Positions 12,362-24,589 of a DNA stretch of 64,000 nt are shown one piece after another. Numbering within the stretch: position 1 is the stretch's first letter; every line of letters starts with the position of its first letter. Below the pieces are notes generated by a model, which worked only from the letters and a program-made list of their open reading frames with translations, was not told the DNA's origin and made no database searches. A program made the position numbers and the translations under genes. This stretch comes from Brevipalpus yothersi (Eukaryota; Arthropoda; Arachnida; Trombidiformes; Tenuipalpidae): assembly GCA_003956705.1 (NCBI GenBank), contig QZCP01000335.1:62001-126000 (forward strand). Reading direction: 5' to 3'.

Positions 12362-14142
12362 ATGCCTCGACCAATGAGACCTCTGTTATTGAGTACAAAT
12401 CGAAGCTTGCGGGCGATTTCTGATGGTTATCTGGATGAGAGAGGGGGGTTAAGATCTGGAATAATAAGAGAATTTTATAGGTGAGTTTTGGATAAAAGAA
12501 CATGTATCTCAATCTCACTCAATATACCATCATTGAATTATACTGATGTTCCTAGCAAAAATTCCCTAGGTTTTTTTCAATTCTCATGATGCAACAAGCT
12601 TTTTTCCTTTTTTGAATATCATAGCTTCTGGATCAGAACTAAACCATTCAATCAACTTAATTCTTTTGATAAAACTAGCCAAATAAATCATGCATCCTCT
12701 ATTTTGCATCCCAGACTTTGCAACAGCTAATTTCGCGAATGTGTATCGATTCAAGAGGATGAGAAAGAAGATATTCTATGAAATTCTTATATTCTGTTCC
12801 TCCATGTTGAACCATTATTTTATCCTTAGCAAAATGCTTAAATGCTTACTGACTCTTCTCTGTTGTTAGAAGCTATTCTTCTCATCAAAATTTCCAGCTA
12901 TTCAGATAGGATAAATTTGCTTATTTCTTTCATTCTTCATCCTTACAGGAATGTATCCAGCAGCGTCAGAAGCTCGCTCAAAAAAATGGAATATGTCTTG
13001 TGTATTTTGGGGGCAACTGTTCCTGAAGGAGTAGAAAGGTATGCTATCAATAATACAGAAAGACCTCGTTCTAATTTCCTTCATAGATAAGTTTCCATTG
13101 GCTCTTCATTTAGTGACCCCAGTTCTCCGCAATGGTGAAGAGATGGAGGTGAAGGGCTCGACTCTCTGAGGCCATTTGGCAGATTTTGGCCCAAAATTTG
13201 TTGTCAAACGTGAGAAGTTTCCACTGGAAACTTATCCGGGGCCTTTCTGAAGTCACCTCTCCCCCAACATCAATCTAAAATTCAATTCTGATGAAGATTC
13301 TCTTCAATCTTCATCAATTCGATCCTCCAGTTATATTTTTCTCACGGCGATGGGAAGAACGATTAATTATTTGGGTCAATATACTCATCTCTCCGAGACA
13401 GAATATCATGCTGAATAATGACCACTGTTTCATTAACCATTCTATTTCTCAACTTATTCGTCTGATAGCTGCAATCTAAAAATTTTTTGAGATCATGAAC
13501 ACACTTTGTCTCCTCCTTCTTTCTTTGAGGGAAAGAATTTTTCTGAATTCTTGAATACTTTTCAATTTTTTCAGGTTTTTAAGAATTGGAGGTTGGGAAC
13601 TGATCAATGGCTGGCTTGAACAAATGCAGCAAAGAAAAATGGTTGCCTCATCACGATCGGAAGCAGTTCGAATCGAATCACTGATTCTCGATAGGATCAA
13701 AAATAGCCCAGTGGTAGAAGAACGTCGGGAAAATCTCAGAATCCAAATTTTACGTAGACTTTCACGGTCCCCAGAAGAAAGCCCAGTAACCCGTCAATCA
13801 GCAAATGAGATACTAGCACAATGGGATAATCAGAATCATGAAGATTCGGATGGAAGTTCGAGTTCAAGTTCCTCAGTCGAATCAGGACAATCGAGACGAT
13901 CCAGACTATCGCATCAGTCGCACGAGTCGTACCAATCGAGCCACTCTAATCAAGCAGAGCTTAACCAGGATGAAGAAATCGATCACCGTGAAGCTTATAA
14001 TTTTCTTGTGAGATTGCATAGGCACATTAATACAGTCAGTTTTTATAGATCCTGTGATCCTCCTTGTGTAAGAGCACGGGCTCTGGCCAATATCAGGCAA
14101 CAAGTGAATGAAACTATGACAACTCTACAGATTAGACGTTAG
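12362..14142 (+). CDS. TND-domain protein, Ser-rich tail (plus-strand family member)
   Basis: Three exons, 12,362-12,480, 12,949-13,038 and 13,575-14,142, join in frame (258 aa) with GT/AG ends and the same intron phases as the minus-strand family. Exon 1 (LRAISDGYLDERGGLRSGI) and exon 2 (SLKKMEYVLCILGATVPEG) supply the first TND helices. Exon 3 opens FLRIGGWELINGWLEQM and completes the TND with helices to about residue 150. Then come a Ser/His/Gln-rich linker and a final segment (REAYNFLVRLHRHIN) resembling the EDAxAFLRSLIEK segment of other copies. The C-terminal PGSIQNNYY motif is absent. The fold resembles the PNUTS N-terminal TFIIS-like domain, which binds short motifs in transcription factors; the function here is inferred. 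ATG 12,362 is the first Met after an in-frame stop. Confidence 0.75.
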
Positions 14143-14880
14143 GGAAAATCATAACTTTTCTGATTTCATTTCATCACGGATATATTTAATCTGACTGACA
14201 CCAATCTTATGCGCAAACAACTCTTCCAATTAATCCTCATTTTTTTGAGCAAAATTTATCTAACCATTTCTACAATGTTATCACTTTGATACACTTTATT
14301 ATTGTAAGTTCTGCGTAGAAATATCAGATACAGATTTAGATACCTCGCGTCACCAAGATCAACATAACTTAGTAATTAATATGATACTTTCACTAGAATA
14401 AACTGTTTCAATTTCCTTTTCAGATCCACTGATGCAACACATTCTTAGGTATTAAAATCTTTCCCATATGGGAGAAGTGGAAAAAAGGTGATAACAAGGG
14501 TAGTTAATAGTCCTAATCATAAGTACGCTCCTCGTTATAACTGTGAAAAAGACAACACCTTGAGGTAATAGTGGGTCAAGACCTAGTGAAGTTCGTTTGA
14601 TATTCGCGATCTATAACATGGGACCATATTTGTTAATCTTCTATAAAAAAATTCACTCTAACGATTTGAGAGCAGCAAATTTGAGATTGGGATGGGAGAG
14701 TGAAGAGAGAAAGTAGGTACCGGGTTCGCGTTCCCGTCTCTCTTCACCCAATCCTCGGCCTCCCTCTCCCTTAATTATGACAACAAGCTGAATTTTGCTT
14801 GGGACCAATATGACTAATTTGAGAACCAATTAGAAACTATGGATATAAACTGATTGATGGAGCAAATCAAAACATTTAAT
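14143..14880. other. Intergenic spacer with one perfect hairpin
   Basis: No gene. Arms GTGAAGAGAGA (14,700-14,710) and TCTCTCTTCAC (14,737-14,747) are perfect inverted repeats of 11 bp around a 26-nt loop. The loop holds a second small stem (CGGG/CCCG) enclosing TTCGCGTT, like a tRNA T-arm, and the 3' arm is followed by CCA. It is too short for a standard tRNA gene. Confidence 0.55.
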
Positions 14881-16060
14881 CATCGAAAAAATGTTTCAAC
14901 TTGAAACTTTCGAGTCCAGTTGATGAGTCATGAGAGAAGCAAAGTTTGGTCAGCATGATGACTCAGAGAATGCTATTACTTCGTTTCTTCAATATGCAGA
15001 TTATTTCTCGGTTGATGATGGAGAAAAATATTTTCAAAAAAATCAGAAAAATTATGGAAAGTGGAAAGTATTTTTTCCATCATTGGGAAAAATTTGAAGA
15101 TATCGGAAAAAATGACAAGATTTGAATTTTATTCTAGAATTGCGTTGAACATGAAGAAGCAAAAGTTTTGAAAAATCATTGTAATGTCACATCATCGCTG
15201 AAAATTCAAATCTATGAGACAAACTAAGTGGCTGCATTATTTCGAATGATAAGGAGAAAAACTCTTAATCACTCAAGAGACAACCAATACACCATCCAAT
15301 ATGGGGGATTGACATTCGAATTCCCCTTATATTTTGGCCATGAAACCAGCATCAACTGCTACTGTCAAATAGAATGTTCAATATCAGTTTTTATTGATAA
15401 TCTACTGGATGCAATAGCAAGAAAGCTCCTTGAGTTACTCGATATTTCTATAATAGCTATAAACGTTTCAATTAATTGTTAATCTCATGTCTCCAGAGAA
15501 GATATAGGAATAAACGATTGCATCTAATGGAGTTGATCAAACTCTTGCTTCCCAAAATTTTACATCGTACTCTCAATATTGATATGACGAGATGGTAATG
15601 GTATAATATCGATCATAAACTAGTCCCACTGACGGGAAGCAATTACCTAATAGTTTCACTAGTATAATCAAGGAGGAGAGATCCAATCCGCGGGAACTAT
15701 TATTAGCAAGTTTTAAGAAAAAATGGGAGAGGACAATAAGTAATGTTAGAGTATCGAAGAAGTCACAGGATCATTGAATCAATTAAATTGATCAAGCAAG
15801 CCAAATATCTCAATGTTCACCTCGAGCTTTAAATTTATTCTCTACAATTAGGCTCTATGATGTCGATAACAACACATCGTTATTTGACAAAATTGTTACG
15901 TCAAAATTTATCTCGCAATAGTTTAACTGTTTATTTTTTTCTGAGGTCTGAAGACTGATATTCCAAATTTAACATTTTTGCTCAAGCAAAAAATTGGGAA
16001 GAAGTTTTCATCGACGAGTAGTATCAATCTGAATATTCTTTGAGGCCTCAATGAGTGTTT
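14880..16060. repeat. 3'-flank module (copy b) plus 5'-spacer-like DNA
   Basis: 14,880-15,180 matches 21,215-21,430 closely (an 'aatgtttcaacttgaaactttc' start). 15,230-15,660 resembles the spacers at 17,580-18,110 and 23,520-24,090 (the 'catctaatggagttgatcaaact' region). No gene. The two flank types lie side by side, showing that a gene once between them is missing. Confidence 0.5.
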
Positions 16061-16067
16061 TGATAAA

Positions 16068-17479
16068 TTATGACCCATCACATACAAGACTCAAACCATG
16101 AAATGTCATTGATACTTTACTCATATACTCAAATACTGCTTGTTGATGATTAAAGCCGTTTGAAGTAATCCATTTGATTCGAAAATCTCGTATCATTTTT
16201 TGAATACTTCTATCGGTGGAACTATATTGCTCGTTTAGTTGAGGCAGTGAGAGGGAAACTTTCCATTTCTTCGCATGTTTTGTGAATCGTTTTCTGTAAA
16301 AATTCAAACTGATTCAAATCTTATTCTGGTAAATTCTGGTCACTTCTCACCTTCAGATTGATGCGATATGGGCTGGTGAGCATTGCCAATGGATGCATTA
16401 TCTGACTGTCCATGGTTTCTTATGCCTGTTGGCTGTTTTGGTTGGGCAGGACTACTTTCATTCTCTTTTGTTAGATGAGCTTCTCGGTGTCTGGAATTCC
16501 AAAGCCTTGTTGAAACAGACTGATTAACATTATTTCGTGTAGAACTTCTAGGTGGTTGACCACGCTTTCGTTTAGTTAGCTGGTCATTAATTTCCACAGG
16601 AAGTTCAATTTGCTACCAAGATCGAGAGTCTTGCACTTTCTTCTCAGTTTTTCCATCTTTTGAGCTATATTTCTCTATTGTCGTGCATGTTGCTCCTTCC
16701 AGGTTATTACCAGACTTATTCAACCACCTATTTATGATTTGCAAAATGAGCTGTTGGATTTCAGCTGCTGTGTGTTGTTCGGAAGGCTTTCGGACTTGAT
16801 TCATTTTAAGCAGCCACTTTCATCAAGGAATCTAATAGAATGATAAGAGTGAGCAATGATCTATTGATTACTGTTATCCCTCTGCTGCAACCATTATTTG
16901 TTCTATTCAGATCTACTCTATCCTTTAATCAGTGTTTTTGTTTTTAAAAATTTTTTGATAAGCTCTACCAAGTTAGAGAGTTTGTAGCACTTCAGTTTAA
17001 AGAAATTTTCTACCAATCAAGCAATAGCATGATTGCTTTTCTTCGATATGACTATTATTTAAAAAGCATGGAATTGATGACTCACTTCTCAGTAACATTA
17101 ATTTCACTTCTATTCAGTGCTCCAATAGCCTGCCGCATGTAGTTGAGCTTGCTTCTTGATCCAAACAGTCTGGAAAATTCAGAAAAAGAAGAAAATTGAG
17201 GGAAAATTCATTTGATTAAACTGGTAAAGTTTTCAAATGAGAGGGTAATGCCATTGAAGCTATCAGTAAAATGCAAATCAGCTTCTCGATGAGGAGGCAT
17301 TGAATCAGTGAAATTTTCCTCCTCAGTCATGAATGAACGAACAAAAAGAGCTAGAACTTACACATAGAACTTTTTTCACATTTCCAAGTCCGATTCCACT
17401 ACCATTTGTGCAACACATTTTTTATGTCTAGTTTGAGCCAGTCCAAACGGCGTTCAATTTGATAATCATCGTTAGCCAT
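16068..17479 (-). pseudogene. Decayed TND + AT-hook gene copy
   Basis: Relic closest to the intact copy at 21,997-23,429. Exon 1 (17,362-17,479) begins MANDDYQIERR but has lost one base relative to its sister (118 versus 119 nt), shifting frame. In exon 3 (about 16,340-16,830) the GW..INKWL segment is deleted, leaving DESG-CLK followed by a stop. An in-frame TAG at about 16,610-16,612 follows the TND, after which the AT-hook-like KRKRGQPPRSS and the QSEGEK exon end continue in frame. A second, truncated TND fragment (QYSSTDRSIQKMIRDFRIKW, 16,068-16,307) lies downstream and resembles the gene at 18,442-20,029. Confidence 0.8.
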
Positions 17480-18441
17480 TTTTATGGTTGGAAATTGTGG
17501 GCTTTATTCCTTGAGAGATAGTCCAAATTCGATGATTGCATCATGAGATAAGATAGAGGAAAAGGAATTTTCAATCGAGACTCAAAAAACAGTGAACACA
17601 CTATCCAATATGGCGGGTCGAATTCACATGTATGGTTATGCAATAACGCAAAAGCATCGAAAACATTTTGGGCCAGCTAACAAGAATAATTTACTAGCCA
17701 CCACCCGAGCAGGGTCATTCAATGTGAATAGACAGAGCGAGAGAGAGAGAAAATCGATAAACTATCAGCTCACCAAGGAATGTTCACAACATCCCGGACA
17801 TACTACCATAGATGAGCTACGGAATGAAACCATGGATAATGTTCGGAGATTGTCTTCAATCGAATTGAATAAGCATTACTGGATTGATTGACTAAATTGA
17901 TTGGGCTGTAACAGCTCTAAATTATTCAAACTTGTTTATAACTTCATGCCTCCAGGGAAATATGGGAGATATGATTGGTTTTATCAGATGAAGTTGATCA
18001 AACTGTTCTCTCCACATTTATATACTCAGGGGAATATCATCAGCTGATAACAGTATGGTGTCGATGATGAACTAGCCCTACTAACAGGAAGAAATTAATT
18101 TATAGTGGTACCAGTTTACAATGTAATCGAGAAAAATGATCAATCCTGATAAAACTAGCAGAAGAGAGCTTGCCTTGCTTGTTGTGTTCCTCAAAAAAAT
18201 CAATGATTGAAGAAAAAAATCACAAGACGATCGCAATCATATGGATGCAAGATATTTCCCTAATCCTGAAAATTCCAATTTCCATCATATTCCTTATAAA
18301 GTGTAAAGTATAAGAGTCACATGAGTGTTATAGCATTCATCATATTTCTTTACAAAAGATGTCATGAATTTTCTAAGCATTTCTCAGAAACTTGGAAAGT
18401 TTTGCATAGTGATGCGGTGCGAAAAATGTAGAAGTGTGCCA
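17480..18441. other. 5' spacer shared between array units
   Basis: No gene. 17,480-17,900 matches 23,440-23,880 and 8,226-8,600; 17,930-18,440 matches 23,940-24,600. It contains a short (GA)n tract at about 17,739-17,752, corresponding to the much longer (GA)n at 23,681. Confidence 0.6.
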
Positions 18442-20029
18442 TTATTTTCCAAAGTAATTGTATTGAATACTTCCAGGCATATTGATAATTATTGGTTGCT
18501 GTGTTTTATGACCTCCATCCTCTATATTATGATAAATTCCTCCATTGTCTCTCTTAAACATATCGATTCGACGATAGTAGGTGAAAGAACTATTCCCTTC
18601 ATGCTGATCGAGTAATCCTCGATCATTTGAACGGTGGCTATGATCGACTATCGTAGGTTTATATCTAGATGGATTGGGATGAGCTGCATCACTGGTGGTT
18701 GAGTCTTCATTCTCTTGTACGATTTCTGGGCCACTTTCTAGAAAAAGGAAAACCTTTTTGAATCGAATTTTACAATTCCAATTGCTACTCACCATCAGAC
18801 TGACGAGATGTGCTAGGTTGAATATTATCAGTTGTGATGACTGTTTGCGGGCGTTTTTTCGTGGTCCTTGGCTGTTTGGCTGGAGAGGCAGAATTTTCAG
18901 TTGGCTGATTTGGACCAGCTTCTGACAATTGTGAATATCTCTCAATGTTCAGATTTCTGAGTCGTCGTGCAATTGGCTGGTCATCGGTCGCTTGGGTTGA
19001 AGCTTGATTGGAAGCTTGATCTGTCACAGAATTCTGGGTAGCTTGTTGACGATTGGAGGTCGTGTGAGATGAAAAATTCCGTTTGTTTCGAAAATCTTGA
19101 ATCATTTTCTGAAAGTCTCCATCGGTAGAATTTTATTGCTGAATTAGTTGAAACGTCGTTTTTTCTAGCTGATTTCAAGGTAAACTTAACCATCTATCCA
19201 TGGTTTTGATAATAAGTTTCTGAATTTTAGCTGCTATCACTTTTTCAGATTCGTTGACAACTGATCTCATTTTATCTAGCCACTTGTTGATCACTTTCCA
19301 GCCATTTTTGTCCAAGAACCTGCCCAGTTGATAGGGAGAAGTGATAAAATTTTTGTTATATTCGCCAAAAAATCTCTGAAGAGCTCTTCAGGTGAAGAAT
19401 GAATTCAGGGTTATGCGTTTCTTCCATAGTTATTGATGAAATATTTTCTACAAATCAAGAATAATATTTGCATCTTCACCCATCTCTTCTTCTGGTACAT
19501 CGAGATTAGTAGTAGAAAAAAAATTCATCACTTACTTCACAATAACATTGCTTTCACTTTTATCCAGCATTTCGATGACCATGAGAACATGGCTAGGCTT
19601 GCTCTTGGAGTGGATTAAGCTGAAACATTGAGAAAAGTTAACAATTTGCCAAAACAATCAATTAAATTGAATTCATTGAGTTTTGTGGCGCAATTGGCGG
19701 AAAGAAAAAAACTGAGATGGGAACAGAAGGAAGAGAGAAGGTTTCAAATCGTCGATAATCTTGAGAAAAAGTAGGCAGAGAAATCCATCCACGGCGAAAG
19801 ACCTAATGTTTTTCTGTCTTTCAGTAAGTTTGATGTGAACAAGAGTCAAATGTGTATCATAAATGAACATCCATCGACTGTAAACAAACAAAATGATAAT
19901 TTTCAATACTCACCCATAGAAAGTTGACAGACGACCGACATCAATTCCTCCCTTGTTGTTGGAAAGTTTTTGAACTTCATCCTTGAACTTAGTAAGACGT
20001 CGGTCACTATAATAATCGTTTCTGGCCAT
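18442..20029 (-). pseudogene. TND gene copy with two in-frame stops
   Basis: Exons 19,914-20,029, 19,536-19,619, 18,793-19,319 and 18,442-18,737 join with correct splice signals and phases into 341 codons. Exon 3 carries two nonsense codons, TGA (19,175-19,177) and TAA (19,133-19,135), inside the TND, between WLSLP and STDGDFQKMIQDFR. Everything else is intact: FLDKNGWKVINKWLDKM, the Ser/Gln-rich linker, the SRYKPTIVDHSHRSNDRGLL segment and the C-terminal PIIINMPGSIQYNYFGK. This is a young pseudogene, or an allele with two point mutations; readthrough at both stops is unlikely. A more decayed duplicate lies at 24,590-25,335. Confidence 0.85.
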
Positions 20030-21221
20030 GGCTATCTTTCGGAAAAAAGAATATTCGTAATTTTAATTCAAATAATTTGGATATCAGTTACATATGGAAT
20101 GGTGAAATAATAAATCGAGATTCCCGCACCCGACAGCTTTAATATGGCGGATTTGACCTCGTCCCATGATGACGAAAAGACGCAAACTCATGCGTTGAAA
20201 CTAAAAATGATGAGAAAAAGTATCGTTCAACACCAAGATTATTGATTTCACCAGAAGACAGTAATAAGATGGTGTTAATATCGCCTGGACAGTGCTATCA
20301 TCTTGTAAGAAGAGAGGCCAAAAAATCAACTTTAATTACATTTACATAGGTGCGTTGTAATTGCGTTTATATTCAAAGAGCTGATTTTAGAACCAACAAA
20401 TATATCAACATGTAACTAAGCAGCTGAACAGTACCAATGTACTCGATGTAGGATGTAAATCGTGTATATGCATGAACTTGTATTATTTCTCAGATATAGC
20501 ACATCTCTCCATTTAAAGCATTTTGGTCAGCTGGTTTGCCTATTTCATTAAAAACCAGATTAGTGATCAATGATGTGATCAGGGGAAAACGATATGAGGA
20601 AGGGTGTGAGACATGAAAGTTGGAATTGGGCAGCTTTTACAATTTAGAAAAATACAAATAAAAATGAAAGCAAAAATTGAATGGATTTTTAATCAGCAAA
20701 GCTTGAAAGAAAGATGAATCTTCTGACCTATCCATATCGCTTCTACATCAAGTATAGCAATTAACGAGCGACGACTTTCAAATACAATAATAGACAACTG
20801 GATAAGCCCTCTTTGTGATACAACTTGTATTTTATTGAATCGTAGAGATGAGTCCAGTTCGAGATTATTTTGATTGGTGTTTCTATCATATTGTCGATCT
20901 TATAAAAAGTTAGCAAGACATGCCGAAAACTATGGAGGAAGGAATAGAATGCAGAACTATGATGTAAATTTTCACTTGGAAATATAATGAGGACTTCATG
21001 GAGGTAAGATGGGATGATGCAAATGATCCAACCTAGAGAAGACCATCAAGCAGTTATCATTCAATTGTTCATAACTTGAAAAGTGGAACAGTTGGGGGTC
21101 ATACATATGGTAGCGATCATTTTCCATGGATCAGCATCACCAAGAGTAAGCGAAGCTCCATTAGCGACTAATTTGCCAACCTAGGTTGGTATTTTAGCGC
21201 TGGCCCTTTCCGAAACAATGT
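20030..21221. other. Spacer, duplicated at 25,340-26,080
   Basis: No gene. Landmarks shared with 25,340-25,960 include 'gcgttg' after an 'aaactcat' segment, 'tatcgcctgg', and 'atatatcaacatgtaa'. 20,640-21,200 shows nothing further. Confidence 0.5.
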
Positions 21222-21990
21222 TTCAACTTGAAACTTTCAAGTCCAGCTGATGAGTCACGTGACAAGCAAAGTTGATTCACGTGATAACTTTAGGGAATGC
21301 TGTTACTTCTACTCTTGAATGAACAGATTCTTTTTTCTTGGTTGATGGTGGAGAAAAATATTTTCAAAAAATCAGGAAAATTATGAAAATTGCATATGAC
21401 TTAAATCATTGGGAAAAATTTGAATTTTATTCTAAGGGTTGAGCGTAGAAAAGCGAAAGTTCTGGTCGGAATATTCTTTTTTTGAATTGTTGCGGTAGCC
21501 CTGGTATATCATGATACTTAAATCCAAAAAATGATGAACCAGGGTGAGAGTAGAAAGAACAATGGAATTTATCAATAGGGCGAGATGGATAATTGCTAAA
21601 ATAGTGTTCCAAGAACAGCTCCCATGATCGGTTAATTGATGAGCAGAGCTTGATTAACACTCTTAATAACGAATTTTCACCATGATTCGATAATATGTAA
21701 AAGAATAAAGCAACCAGAAATGATGGAAAGATTATGATAAATGAATCAAAAAAGGACTTTATTCTTCTTCGATGGAAGTTCTCTTAGTTTCATCTGAGGA
21801 TAGGTCATTGAATATCAGGCGACGATGAGTATCGAAGGAGGAACAATTGAGCTCCGATTGAGGGGAACTGAATATATTTTCTTCAAATTAGAAATGAAAA
21901 TCTTTTATGGGAAGGTCATTGATTAAAATCAATTGCAATGAAGTCACACAGAGTTATAGACGCTAGTGGACAACCGTGAGAAGGAATGAG
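21222..21990. repeat. Conserved 3'-flank module (copy c)
   Basis: Downstream flank of the intact TND gene that follows. It contains the perfect palindrome GTCACGTGAC (21,254-21,263), also in copy a at 177-186, and the 'ttggttgatggtggagaaaaa' landmark. No gene. Confidence 0.6.
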
Positions 21991-21996
21991 ATTGTA

Positions 21997-23429
21997 CTAT
22001 GGTTGTGTATTAGAATAGTAGTTGTTCTGATAATAACTTCCTGGCATAAAGATGTTTATCGGTTGCCGTGGTATTGTTTCAGCAGTGCCCTGTTGAACTC
22101 CTCTTCCATTAACTTCGATATGATCGGTCCTACGATAATATTTGAAAGCACAATTTCCTCCAACCTGATCAAGAAGTCCTCGATCATCGAGATGATGGCC
22201 ATGATCGACTACTGTAGGTTCATATCTCGATGAGTGGAGGTGAGCTTGATTCTGAGAGGGAAACTTTTCATTTCTTGGTACACTTTGTGGATCATTTTCT
22301 GAAAAATTTGAGCAATTTTAAATCTTGTTCCAATAGATCACTCCTTACCTTCAGGTTGATGAGATGTGCTGGGCTGAGGAACATCACTATTGGATGAATC
22401 ATCTGATTTTTCATGGTTTCTCATGTCACTTGGCTGTTGTGGTTGAGTAGGAATACTTCCGTTTCGTTGCGCTGGAGAAGCTTCTTGTTGTGTGGAATTT
22501 CTAAGCCGTGTTGAAACAGGCTGATTAACGATATTTTGTTTGGAACTTCCAGGTGGGCGACCACGCTTTCTTTTAGCTAGCTGACCATTAGGCTCAACAG
22601 GACACTGAATGTCCCACCTAGATCGGAATTCTTGAATTTTTCTCTGAGTTTGTTCATCTCTTGAGCTGTACTGCTCTATTGTCCTAAGTGTTGCTCCTTC
22701 CAGATGATTATCAGATCTATTCAACCACCTATTTATGATTTGCAAAATGAGCTGTTGCATTCTAGCTGCTGTTTCTTCCTCGGGAGGCTGAACTTGGTTC
22801 ATTTTAAGTAGCCACTTGTTAATCGTTCTCCAGCCACTTTCATCTAGAAACCTAGCAAAATGATATGAGGAACAAATTATCTTCCCATTAATATTATTCC
22901 TTCACTATTAAAATCAATTCCAACATTAAATTTTATCTGAGAAAATTTGTCGAAAGGCTTCCGTTAGAATAAGCAATGGCAAGATTGCTCTATAAGATTA
23001 TCATTCAAAAAACATAGAATTGACGACTCACTTTTCAATAACATTAATTTCACTTATATTCAGCACTTTGATAGCCTCTTGCATGTAGTTGAGCTTGCTT
23101 CTTGAACTAACTAAACTGAAAATTAAGAGAAAATAAAATTATCAAGAAAAATTTATCTGATTGGAGAAATTTTTCAAATGAGGTGGAGTGAAGCTATGGA
23201 AGTTACCAGTAGAATGGAAATCATAAGCCTTTTTTTGATGAAAAGGCATTGAATTAGTGGAGTTATGCTCCTCAGTCATGGATGAACGAACAAATAAAGT
23301 TAAAACTTACTCATGAAACTTTTTCACATTTCCAAGACCGAGTCCACGATCATTTGGGTAACACATTTTTTTAATGTCTTGTTTGAACTGGTCAAAACGG
23401 CGTCTATTTTGATATTCGTTGTTGGCCAT
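21997..23429 (-). CDS. TND-domain protein with AT-hook (intact family member)
   Basis: Four exons, 23,311-23,429, 23,032-23,115, 22,349-22,851 and 21,997-22,298, all with GT/AG ends, give a continuous 335-aa frame from ATG at 23,429. Exons 1-2 and the start of exon 3 (FLDESGWRTINKWLLKMNQ, residues 69-87; further helices to about 150) form a PNUTS-like TFIIS N-terminal domain. Residues about 161-168 (KRKRGRPPGS) are a textbook AT-hook with core RGRP, predicting minor-groove binding to AT-rich DNA. A Gln/Ser/Pro-rich linker follows, then the subfamily segment SSRYEPTVVDHGHHLDDRGLL and the C-terminal motif INIFMPGSYYQNNYY. Nuclear transcription or chromatin function is inferred; partners are unknown. 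Its tandem sister at 16.1-17.5 kb is dead. Confidence 0.85.
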
Positions 23430-23677
23430 CTTAATGGTTGGAAATTGTTGAGAAAAAAACAAACTCACAACTCTCGTTTCACAATATGAAATAGTAGAGA
23501 AGAGGGAATTTTCAATCGAAACTCAAGAAACGACCAGTACGCAATCTAATATGGCGGATCGAAGTTCTGATCCACATGTATGGTTACCCAATAACGCAAA
23601 CGCATCGAGGACATTTTGAGCTAGCTAACAAGAATAATTTACTAGCCACCTCCTGAGCAGTGACGTGTAGTGAGAAT

Positions 23678-23762
<85 letters not shown>

Positions 23763-24589
23763 GATAGACCATCAGCTAGCTAAGGAATGTTCAGGATGTC
23801 CTGGGACCTACTATCATAGATAAGCTATCGGATGAAATCGCAGAGGATTTCCGAAGACTATTTTCCTCAATCAAATTGGATACATTATATTATATTAATG
23901 GCTGTGGCTATAACGGTTTCGAATAATTCAATTTCATCGCTAATTTCATTTCTCCAGAAAATTTGAGAGAAATGAATGGTTTCATTTGATGGAGTTGATC
24001 AAACTGTTGCTCCCCAAATTATAGGGTATATGATCAGTTGCTAACAGTATGGTATCGACTATATAAGCTGACAGTAAGATATCAACCCATAGTTGTACCA
24101 GTACGATCGAGAAGAGATCCAATTTGGGGAAACCAGCAATTTGTAAGAAGAAATGGAAAATAAAAAGTCAATGTAAGATTATCTGAGGAGCAGCGAAATA
24201 TTGAAACAGAGCAAAGCTTCCATTTACCAGAACAGTGTTCCAAGACCAGATTATAGAAGTCAGTGATAACCAAAGCTCAATTTATTGTCAAAAGTTCCCA
24301 TCAAGAAAGAACTTCACTTGCTTAGTATTATCATGTTCTTAGAGAAAATTAATGATGTAAGGGAGAAAAATTACAGAATGATTGCAATTATATGGACAAG
24401 GGATACTTCTCTTATGTCTTATTCCAAAAAATTCAAATTTTGATCAGATTAGTCATGAATTATAGAAAGGTCGAACAAGTGCTACAGAATACATCATATT
24501 CTTTTGCAGAAAATGTTATGAATTTTCAAGACAAATCTAAACTTTAGGATCAATGTACACAGGAAACTTTGGTGATGCGGTGCGAGAAA
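23430..24589. other. 5' spacer shared between array units
   Basis: No gene. Equivalent to 17,480-18,360. It carries the long (GA)n tract at 23,681-23,758, which alone creates a long Leu-Ser repeat frame on the minus strand. Confidence 0.6.
23681..23758. repeat. (GA)n microsatellite, about 39 repeats
   Basis: Uninterrupted dinucleotide repeat, visible directly. The homologous spacers at 8,440 and 17,739 hold only short versions, so this one expanded after duplication. Confidence 0.95.

Noticed and set aside
13906..14103. Minus-strand ORF over the plus-strand TND gene
   Set aside because: Antisense shadow of the Ser/His-rich linker; the plus-strand frame has matching exons and phases.
14700..14750. 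tRNA gene
   Set aside because: The acceptor-like stem is 11 bp and only about 48 nt in total; there is no D-arm or anticodon arm.
17592..17891. Plus-strand ORF in the 5' spacer
   Set aside because: The homologous spacers at 8,226-8,600 and 23,520-23,880 do not preserve the frame; it is noncoding duplicated DNA.
23584..23772. Leu-Ser repeat protein
   Set aside because: Pure translation of the (GA)n microsatellite.
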